The notes below the pieces were generated by a model. It was not told where the DNA came from. It was given only the letters and a program-made list of their open reading frames with translations, and did no database searches. A stretch of DNA of 64,000 nt from Carya illinoinensis (taxonomy: Eukaryota; Streptophyta; Magnoliopsida; Fagales; Juglandaceae): assembly GCF_018687715.1 (NCBI RefSeq), contig NC_056762.1:23295364-23359363 (forward strand). Reading direction: 5' to 3'. Shown piece by piece: positions 55,839 through 64,000 of the stretch (position 1 is the first letter of the stretch; every line of letters begins with the position of its first letter). Both the position numbers and the translations under genes were made by a program.

Positions 55839-57389
55839 CCCCTCATTTTCCTTTCCTCTGCCTTCAGCCTAAACTCGTGCTTAATTACCCCAAATTGTCA
55901 AACCCATGAGGATCATGTCAAGATCATATTTTACATTACGAGAAGCTGGAAACATTGTCTTAGAACTATTTTGATCAGATTAAGTAAAGCATTTTTCATA
56001 TGAGAAATGGATAACATTTAAAATCATATTACATTTCCCACTAAATTCACGAGTCAGAATTCAAGAGATAGGCTCATCTCCATCCCCTCCTTTTCTTCCC
56101 ACTCTAATCCAAAGAAAGTAAGATTGAAGCACACATGATGTTTAATTCTGTCTGCACTTATGATGAAAGAGGTTGGTGAGTTTCACTATGCATACGCCAT
56201 GCAAGTTTTGACACTTGTTTTACCAAACAAACTCATGTCTGTTGGAAAACAAAATTCGTATAGGGTCACGGAACTATATTTTGTTTCTACCAAATGTAGA
56301 GTGCTGTATATGAGCTTGAAAAATTCTGTGACCTCAAAGTAAGGATAGAACTCAACTTATCGAGCCATAGCCCCTCACCCAACTTACATATCTTATCTAC
56401 CTCTGAAAATCATAACCCATATCTTTGCATCCTACCCAATTTACCCTTCCAATATGGCTATCATCCAACCCAATGAATTGCCATATTTTGGCAAGATTGA
56501 TGACCTTGGGTGTATATATAAGATGGTGTTGTATGGGTTGATCGGGTCATACAATCTCTGTAAAAAAATTGCCAATTGGAGCTCACATGAAAAAAAATTA
56601 TCGATTTATTAATGAACCTCACTATTTTTTAAAACGATGGATATGGCTATTATACATTCCACAATTATATATAGTATGAAAACCAAGGACCACAAAGGTA
56701 TCAAAAGTTAAGAAGCTAAAGATGAACTGTACTTCCAAGTCCGTAAATTAAACTTGTTAGCTATGCTAAGTGAAATTAATTGCTTTTGAAATTCCATTGT
56801 TATACTGAAATTGAAATAATTATATTGTGCATTTATAATATATTTGAGTAAATGTTTTGGAAGAGATCTTTGGTACTTTTGGACCCAATTCTTACTTGAC
56901 TACTTCGTTTTACAAACTGTATAATCTCTCACTCGAACGCTCATGTGTATTGCTATGTGTGAATATAAAATATGTGAAATAATCTAAGAAATCAATACAA
57001 TTACGATACAAAATAAATTAGTTTGAATTTGATATAAATAAACTTGAATTTCCATACGTTAACTTGGTAAGACACAATTAATAAAAATGTCATTTGCCCG
57101 TCAACTTGTAATCAGATCGAAAAAAATCTGTTTTAATCTTTTTGCATTTTCTTTTCTTGTTTTCTGGTGTTTTTGGGCTTTTAGTTGGCAGACCTTAGGC
57201 TCTCTCTAGTTTTTAATTTCACTTCTAGTTTTAGTTTTGGGAAGATGGTTCCAGACCTTAAGGGATCGGTAGCTGATTTTATTTTCATTTACTTTATGTT
57301 TGGTAACATGGGAAGATTAACTTTGGTGTCTTAACTATGTGAGTGTGCCATTGCAAACTTTTTACAAGCAAAATATCATGATTTAACAA
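54653..57389. other. CACTA interior without recognisable gene
   Basis: Holds a (CT)n run near 55065-55081 and a T run at about 55807-55833. Open frames are short and show no family resemblance. Confidence 0.5.
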
Positions 57390-57512
57390 TTGACTCTAGT
57401 TTATAATTTACTGCATAATTAAGTGTTAAATTCATTTTTTTGGTTAAATAATTTAGTCACTTTAACAACTTAATTATGCAGTTTTTACACTTTATCATTT
57501 CAACCAAAAAAA
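57390..57512 (-). repeat. Relic resembling the Athila A LTR start
   Basis: The stretch GCATAATTAAGTGTTAAATT, then AACAACTTAATTATGCA, then ACACTTTATCA aligns with 18195-18291 of the Athila A 5' LTR. That includes the inverted TAATTAAG words and the TGATAAAGTG/TGATGAAGTG start on the minus strand. The rest of the LTR could not be delimited. Confidence 0.5.
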
Positions 57513-57861
57513 TTCATTTCCTCTACTTTCATCTTCAAATTCTATAAATTTTAGTTTATAACTTCGTTGTAGTTGAGATGTAATTTTGTTAATTGTTTGA
57601 CTACTTAACATTTTAGGATTCAATAATTTTTTCGGTTAATTAAGTACTCTTATATGAAAATATTAATTTTCTTATAATATTTTCAGTTTGGATGTCAATT
57701 CTTTTTATTTTAATTACATTTGAGAGATGGGGTTTTTGAACTCCAAACCCCCATTTTGGAGGCAGGGGTTATTCCAATCAGGCCATAGGCCTTTGACTTG
57801 AATGTTAATTATAAAATATGTTGATTCATTAATCTAATGAAAAAACCTGGGGAGCGGTCAG

Positions 57862-58945
57862 GCTAATAATCATAGAAGAGCAGCCCACCACTAATCAGGT
57901 GACACCTACGCTTTTCAGCTAAGCGTGCCTGTGTTGCACTACATCTGATTACTGTATATTAGTAGAAATCCTTCTCACCCCCTCTCTGCCTTAGCATCTC
58001 CTCTCTGCCCCATCGCAAGGCTGCTCACGTGGCCACCTCTCTCTCTTGACACCTCTCTCTCTCGCACGACTAGTCTTAGCATGGTTGAAACACATATGCC
58101 TTCGTCTCTTCTAGCAACACAGAGGCTAACTGTGTTCTGCTTCTACTTCATTTTCTTCTTTGTGAACTTGCATTTACAAACATCCTTTTCATTGGTACAA
58201 ACAGCCAACGTTCATACCTCCAACATAAACTCTAATACTTCAATCCATCAAAATAGAAACAGAGAAATTGAGAAATTATTCAGGAGACCACCATCATCTT
58301 TTTCTTTTTTTCTTTTGTTAATATAATCCAATTCCATTTCGACCTGTTTACTTTACTCATGTTTTTATTTTTAATTTAATATGAAATTTATTTACTTTCT
58401 TTTTCCTGGAGTTTGAACACCATATGATGCTTCTCTCCAACCATTGCCGAAGGCTTATACAAATTAAATTTTGTATACCCGATTGATTTACAGTCAAATT
58501 CAAGAAAACATTGATCAAATTTTCTCCAATAGAAAACCAGTGATTTTAACCCCAGAAAATGGAAAAATTTCTCTGACTAGCATCAAAAAGGGGAAGAAAT
58601 AAAGCTTTATGTATAGATTTACAGAAATCTGTATTTCTTTATCGAAAGCAATATGTTAATGATTTTATTATTTGTTGAATTCCATCACAGTCTGTGCTGG
58701 CCGTTCGAGTTGCCATCAGGGATTTTTGATGCTTTTTCAGTTGATCCATCTTCATTTGCGTTCGAATGGAGTAGAAAATAGGGGTAGCAATGTTAACGAA
58801 CAGAGGAAAACACCAAGTGCAAGAAATCAGTAGGTTTCCTCTGATTAGAAGTGTTTCTGTGTGGTGGAACCTATTTTTCTTATAGTGTATTTTCTTACTC
58901 GGCAAGCAATGATTGGAGGGCTGCTCTTCTATGTTTATTAGCCCG
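57862..58945. repeat. Inverted-repeat-bounded segment of about 1.1 kb
   Basis: Arms 57862-57887 and 58920-58945 are inverted copies of GGCTAATAATCATAGAAGAG followed by CAGCCC, with one or two differences. Similarity outside the core fades quickly. It could be a non-autonomous DNA transposon or an inverted duplication. Clear terminal motifs and target duplications were not found. Confidence 0.5.
58081..58326 (+). CDS. Hypothetical 81-residue frame with hydrophobic N-terminus
   Basis: MVETHMPSSLLATQRLTVFC begins it, followed by a strongly hydrophobic stretch rich in Phe (FYFIFFFVNLHL) that could act as a signal peptide or anchor. A polar middle (ANVHTSNINSNTS) and a basic REIEKLFRRPPSS tail follow. 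The layout is like small secreted peptide precursors, but none of the known peptide motifs (CLE, CEP, IDA) is present. A CT-rich leader precedes it. It may be chance. It lies inside the inverted-repeat segment. Confidence 0.2.
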   Translation: MVETHMPSSLLATQRLTVFCFYFIFFFVNLHLQTSFSLVQTANVHTSNINSNTSIHQNRNREIEKLFRRPPSSFSFFLLLI

Positions 58946-59647
58946 ATTGTCCTACAGCGGCTTTGTAATCTATTTGTAATTGCAAATGATTTATATAGTT
59001 GTAATTGCATTGTATATGAACTTATTATGTTAATCAATTTAAAATAAATATAAAGGCCAGCATAAACCCTGACTTGGGTCATGTTAATTTTTAAACAAGA
59101 CTTGATTATTTATGGTGGTTCATGCAAGCATTACCATGCAACCCTTTTTCCTTTTCTTCCTTTTTTTAATATATAGAAGTCCATTCTATATATATTCTGA
59201 AAAAATGTATTTTTTCAGCTACCCAGATCATCTGCAGCATGTAACTTTTACCAGTAGTATAAAGCAAATGGCTCGTACTTGGTTATAGCAGCTGAGCATT
59301 AGAGAAGGCTTGTGCAAATTGACTTGGGTCTGTGCAGGTACTGTATTCTAAACCCAATTAGTACCTGATTAGGGCTATAATTTATCTAAAATGGGGATTG
59401 TGATCGAAACTTGATTTATGGATGAGATTAATTTTCCACTTGCTGACATGTTTATTTAATTAGCTGGAAAAAGAACATCATATTTAATGGCTCGTTTTAC
59501 TTTCGTTCCCACGAACTCTCATAGAGTTATATGGATGTTTTATGGCTTTGTGAAATAAATAGAACCATGCTTCCTTGTTACGTTGTATACTTCTCATATA
59601 CAACCTATTTGCAATTCTACTCATTACTTATGACTTTTCTATTAAAG

Positions 59648-59677
59648 TTCCAGGGTATGTATGACTATACCCTGGAA
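59648..59677. other. Perfect hairpin
   Basis: TTCCAGGGTAT and ATACCCTGGAA are 11-bp inverted arms with an 8-nt loop, about 100 bp before the first BUD13-like exon. No T run follows and no function is assigned. Confidence 0.7.
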
Positions 59678-60640
59678 GATATGTATACTTAGTTATACTA
59701 TGCCTATATCGGTATATTCCTAGTGAGGGTGGTGGACATGTAGTTGTTTCAGATAGTTAATATTATCACATTCCCACATTGAGGTTAAGCAGATGAAGAG
59801 GCTCAAACAACTGAAGGCTATGCGGCCATATAATGCAATATCAGAGGATGGAAGTGGTTGGGTTTCTCTCTCTCCCAAAGCTGCTAATTCTAATGATCCA
59901 AACCCTGATATGTCACCACCAGGTAAGCCGATAGTCCTGAATGACACACCTTTACCGGAACATGAACTGAAGCCAGCAGATTTTAGCAGAGGTAGCGCTG
60001 ATTTGTCACCTTCAAGACAACAGCTGAAGCACCAACAGAACGATACAACATCTGACTTTCCTGACATTTCTCCTCCTAGACGGAGGAGTCATGGTTCTTT
60101 GTGCTAAGATGACTTCCAGGCTTCTCCAGGGTCAGAAGCCCCAAGGAAAACCAAGGAGGAATTTCAGATTACTAGGTCGTCTGATCTTTCCCCTCCATGT
60201 AAATGTTCAACTGACACATGATGCTTTGCATGCATATTTGCTTCAGGATCTTTCTCCCCCGGGAAAAAGCCGAAAGGAAGCTGCTGTGAATGAGCAACAT
60301 AAAACGGGTCTGCTTACTGGCAAAGAGATCAGTGAAGAGATTGCTAGAACTAAGAAGACTGATTGGTTAAGGTAAAACTGACACTTCCAGATTATATTAT
60401 TCTGCCTGCTCCTTTTAAGTTTATGTTCAGTGAATATAAGTTGTTTATTGTGTCTCATATTCATTCCTCTCTATAGTTTTAAAGAGATGGATCCATCTAT
60501 AAGTGGTCAAGGTGCAGTACCTGTATAAGTGGTCAAGGTGCAGGAGAACGTATATCGAAGGAAGACTTTTTGAAGTCAAGGCAGAAAGTAAAAGTACAAG
60601 AGAAGCCCAAGGTACTTTGGAATAGAACCTTAAACCTGTC

Positions 60641-60792
60641 ATGTGTGAGGAGTGGTATAGTGAGTTTATAAAATTCTTGTGAGTATTTTATACCTCAAAC
60701 CTGTCTTGTGTATTTGGCTTCACCTATTTTTAATAAAATTCCTATTTACTGATCAAAAAAGAAAAAAATGTGTGAGGAGTGGTATAGTGAGT
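60641..60792 (+). mobile_element. Short retroinserted 3' end with 25-bp target duplication
   Basis: A perfect 25-bp direct repeat (60641-60665 and 60768-60792) flanks 102 bp that ends TTACTGATCAAAAAAG then an A run. This is the hallmark of target-primed insertion of a truncated LINE or SINE 3' end, here in the intron of the BUD13-like fragment. Confidence 0.8.
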
Positions 60793-61030
60793 ATTGTGAG
60801 TCATGTTTGACGAGTGAATAATGTCTTGATCCAGATTCTGCTGGAAGTTTTAGTAATTGACCATTAATTTGATAATAATAATTATTATTTATGGCAACCA
60901 TCATCATCATCGTAATGGTCAACATTCATTAATTTTGCTAGTTTTATAAGGTTCACGAAATTTTTTTCTTTTCTTGGATTATCATGTCCCCCTTCTCTTC
61001 TTGCTCTGTTTTCTTCCTGGTGTGGGGGAT

Positions 61031-61113
61031 ATGTAGAATATTCATGCAAACTGCTAATTAATAAAGATCTTCTTACTTATAAAAAGAAATGTAGAATATC
61101 AGTGCAAGCTGCT
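61031..61113 (+). mobile_element. Second short 3'-end insertion (33 bp)
   Basis: An imperfect 25-bp direct repeat starting ATGTAGAATAT (61031-61055 and 61089-61113) flanks AATTAATAAAGATCTTCTTA followed by CTTATAAAAAGAA. The end resembles that of the insertion at 60666-60767. Confidence 0.55.
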
Positions 61114-62640
61114 GATGGCAAGAGACGTCTGATGATCATGTTGAGAGATTTACAGTTTTAGAGATCATTACCACATTATATCTGTCCCTCCCTTCTTCCT
61201 TCTTTCTGTTTTCTTTTGTTCCCAAATGTCAACTTTTACTCTTGAGCCCATGTTACTCAATTATGCTGACAAGTCCCACTGTGGCCCTTCAATATTTTCC
61301 ACGTTTCAACATAAAAGAAATTTCCATTTTATTACAAGAATTACGATTCTCATGAATGAAGGAAATTGGTGTTTCTAACATATATATTAGGATAAAGAGG
61401 GTCTGTGCATATACATGGGCGTTTCTTTTTTCTTTGTTTTTTCCCCTTTTACATTTCCCAAATCTTGCAAGAACTTAATTGTGGAAGGGATAGATTCAGG
61501 TTGTACAAATTGCAGTCTGATGATGTTCGTGACTATGAAAAATTATCCTTTTCTTGTTTTTTTAATCTCTTATGAGGCTTTGGTGAAAATGTTACAGTAA
61601 TTCTGCTAGTTGTCAAAGAGACTCGGTGGTTATCAATACAAATGACTATTATTAAGCTTGGCAGACACAGATCAATTCTATTATGGAAGGCGTTAAACCA
61701 TGAGCTTGTAAAGGATGTAAAACTTGCACATTTAATATGGTAAGTTCATCATAGTTATGGGCTCGGGCATCTTTTTAGTTTTAATATTGTAGCTTGAGTT
61801 TGAAGCTTCTTTCTTTGAAAAGTAAATGCTGTCTCTTTTCTTTAATTTGAAGAGTAATGATATCATTTCCTGTGCATTTTAACCAGGAGAAGAAGTTGGA
61901 ATGGGGGAAGGGCTTGGCTCAAAAGCGAGAAGCTGAAGCTAAGCTGCAGGAATTGGAACTTGAGAAGGAAAAGCCATTTGCACAAACCAGGTAAATCAAA
62001 GATATTAGATTTTTTTTATGGAGAAGAAGACCAGATTTTAAGGATAACATCCTTGTGCTGACATTTTTTATTTGCATATTTAGATGTTCTATTGTGTCAC
62101 ATACATCTGGGCTTCTTGTTTATATGATATTATACTAGGGGAAATATAGTTCCCCACAATAATGGGTGTATTTCTTTACATTTGTAATAATGGGCTTATT
62201 GTTGCTGGCCTGGTATAATTCTGTTCCTTTATTGTACTTCAGTAAATTTTTGCTTTATAATGGTATGATCAAATGTTGGGCTATCTTGATGATTTTGTGC
62301 TCAATATGATGGTGTAATCATGGGGTATTGTGGAAATACATACGTATGAAATTGGACATAATTAACTTTTGTAAGAAAATAAATGTTCTTAAAAAAAAAT
62401 CTCTATGAAATTGATAGAGATTGGACATACGTATGCTTGACTGCTTTGCTATCCATCTTCGGTTTAACTAAGGCACTACACAGTACTTTCAACTCTTCTT
62501 TTGTGTACACGTAGTGGCGTGTTGGAATTGATAGACTGATTCTCTGATGAAGGGATGATACAGAACTAAACAACATGCTGAAGGAGAGATTATCTAAATT
62601 GCATCTCTCTTTGGTGGAGATGGCTGTGTAAATGCCCCCA

Positions 62641-63546
62641 AGTTATTGTAATCTGCACTTGTCACTTTTTCTCAAAGTGTGAGCTTGTGCCAAGGTGACG
62701 ATGAACTGTAGGTTCATGCAAACTTTTCTCTTCTGTACAAACTTTGAAGGGTGGGGAGTGGAATTTATTTAGTTATTCATATGAGCTGAGCACTATACCA
62801 TAAAAAATTCTAATTCAAGAAAACACCATTCTATATATAGGCAACACTAGCACAGTGTAAGTCTCATTTTTCAAATCGACCAAACAATAAATTTTAGGTA
62901 TCAAGGCCCCTAATGATATTTTGAATGAGGCTTTTGTTGTGGTGTGAACTATTGAAAATAAGAGTTCTAAGGTGCCTGAGGTACTTCCATCCCAATCTGG
63001 TTTTATGACGGAGTTTCTAGTTTATTTCTCGATATATGGATATATTGTACAGTCACATTCCAACTTATCGATATTTAAATAATTCGTACATGTTACATTT
63101 ATGATTAAGAAAGAACTATTTATCTCATATAGGGTGCTCATGAGTTTGTTTCTGTTTTGGTAATTTTAAATAGATGGGAACATTCTTCAAAGCTTCAGTA
63201 CTAGTGTTGTTCATTGGCGTGCATTGAAGGCACCAACAAGCACAACTTGGTAGCTCTTTGATTTTGGATGTAGTAGAGGCTTGAACATGTTTCAAATATT
63301 AGTGATGATTCTCTCTTCACATAATTAGTAGCTCAGCTTGTACTTGATATGACAGTATAATGCACCACCCAGTGTACAAAATATATTTGACCTTGGTCTC
63401 ATTGGCGACTTTACTTAAATATTGATATATTATGTGATTTGTTGATGTATGGATAATTAATTAGCTACTCATGTCAATCAGGTACATTTGGATGAATGAC
63501 AGGCAAATATTTGGTTTTCATGATTAATGCATGGGTGAAAGATGAG
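62641..63546. other. CACTA interior without recognisable gene
   Basis: AT-rich sequence after the last BUD13-like block. No coding frame or repeat unit is recognised. Confidence 0.45.
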
Positions 63547-63626
63547 ACCCAGTATTCTTACTGGGTTTCATTTAAATGAGAACTCATTGGTCTCATTTAA
63601 ATGAGACCCATGTAGGAATACTGGGT
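63547..63626. repeat. Compound inverted repeat
   Basis: Arms 63547-63582 and 63589-63626 pair with few mismatches around a short loop. The right arm contains a perfect 18-bp palindrome GTCTCATTTAAATGAGAC (63590-63607). Confidence 0.85.
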
Positions 63627-63639
63627 TATTAAAAATTGG

Positions 63640-64000
63640 AATTCTTAGGACTTTCCAGCGATTTTTCAATCACCGCTAAAAACTTACAAAACAAAAAAAA
63701 AAAAATTATAATGCACAAAAAATATTGGTAATTCCACTTCCAGCGATTTTCAAATCGCTGGAATATAATGAAATGCTGGTTATAGTCTTTACCAGCGCTT
63801 TATTAATCGCTGCTATCTTAAATGACGGCGATGGAAAAAATGCTGGAAAGTAATTTACTGGTAGTGTTGGTTAATACCGGCATTTAGAAAATCGCCAGGT
63901 AATTAATTTCCAGTGATCTATTAAACGCCGGAATACAAATTTTAAACTGTAACATGTATACCGGCGTTTATTTAATCGCTGGTAATTAATTACCCAGCGA
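63640..64000. repeat. Palindromic subterminal repeats of the CACTA right end
   Basis: At least seven hairpin-forming words. The clearest has arms CCAGCGATTT and AAATCGCTGG two bases apart from about 63741. Others include CCAGCGCTTTATTAATCGCT, CCGGCATTTAGAAAATCGCC and CCGGCGTTTATTTAATCGCT. Consensus arms are C-C-R-G-C-G. The array is still running at the window edge. Confidence 0.82.

Larger units (their letters stand above)
59775..62640 (+). pseudogene. BUD13: BUD13-like gene fragment with introns
   Basis: BUD13 is a pre-mRNA splicing (RES complex) protein. Exon-like blocks: 59775-60198 (IEVKQMKRLKQLKAMRPYNA, ISEDGSGWVSLSPK and repeated D-L/I/M-SPP motifs, with an in-frame TAA at 60105); 60247-60371 (DLSPPGKSRKEA, KTGLLTGKEISEEIA); 60477-60611 (FKEMDPSISGQGA, ISKEDFLKSRQKV); 61887-61990 (EKKLEWGKGLAQKREAEAKL, QELELEKEKPFAQTR); about 62551-62640 (DDTELNNMLKERL). 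Most boundaries keep GT/AG. Damage: the TAA, a 26-bp tandem duplication near 60500-60545, a 48-bp residual intron and a lost acceptor at the last block. N-terminal exons are absent. Confidence 0.8.
53088..64000 (+). mobile_element. Large CACTA-type element with captured gene fragment (right end outside window)
   Basis: Starts with CACTACAAGAAATTG, the terminal motif of plant CACTA transposons, followed by palindromic CCGGCGATT-type words. From 63640 the window ends in a dense array of the same kind of words in both orientations, as expected near the other end. Between them I found no CACTA transposase but did find exons and introns of a BUD13-like gene. Unity of the element is inferred from the shared subterminal words; the actual right terminus (expected CTTGTAGTG) lies beyond 64000. 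Confidence 0.65.

Noticed and set aside
58639..59082. 147-codon minus-strand frame
   Set aside because: No recognisable motif, AT-rich composition, and it overlaps one arm of an inverted repeat. Probably chance.

Overview
This window is repeat-dominated nuclear DNA of a flowering plant, most likely a dicot, possibly a woody one (lineage is a guess). The evidence is plant-type Athila, SIRE-like Ty1/copia and chromovirus-like LTR elements, a plant LINE with DUF4283 ORF1 and C-terminal RNase H, a CACTA transposon end, and spliced fragments of a plant BUD13-like gene. I found no intact host gene, tRNA, rRNA or CRISPR array. Almost every reading frame belongs to a decaying mobile element.

Layout. 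1-1246: end of a long LTR (family T, ends TGTGAC...GTCACA). 1247-5521: remnant of a plant transposon ORF split by a solo LTR (family B, 1875-5283, 5-bp duplication CCCAA) that itself holds a 5'-truncated LINE. 5522-7489: AT-rich, no gene. 7490-22562: a minus-strand SIRE-like copia element, split at 8945 by a minus-strand Athila element (A, 8950-18291, duplication AACTC). Athila A is split in turn by a family T solo LTR (11796-13897, duplication TTGAC).

23447-24569: dispersed repeat that recurs at 48697-49815 and ends in a CACTA-type transposase exon. 24570-42973: a second Athila-like element (B, plus strand) arranged LTR-internal-LTR-internal'. Its second LTR holds a family B solo LTR (30961-33812) and an intact, young non-autonomous LARD (34661-42620, two 2313-bp LTRs, duplication CTATA). 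42974-48696: a near full-length LINE with poly(A). 48697-53087: second copy of the dispersed repeat, transposase remnant and an Athila gag fragment.

53088-64000: a CACTA-type end (CACTACAAGAAA) followed by about 10.9 kb with no recognisable transposase. It carries at least five exons of a BUD13-like splicing-factor gene with introns, then an array of palindromic subterminal repeats of the same style at the right window edge. This is best read as one large non-autonomous CACTA element that captured a host gene fragment (Pack-CACTA-like). It is the most interesting object here.

The nesting gives a relative order: copia before Athila A before its solo LTR, and Athila B before LTR-B and the LARD. 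Coding decay shows three repeated modes: Q-to-TAG changes in the LINE, short frame-breaking tandem duplications, and large internal deletions that fuse gag to RT or protease to the integrase tail.
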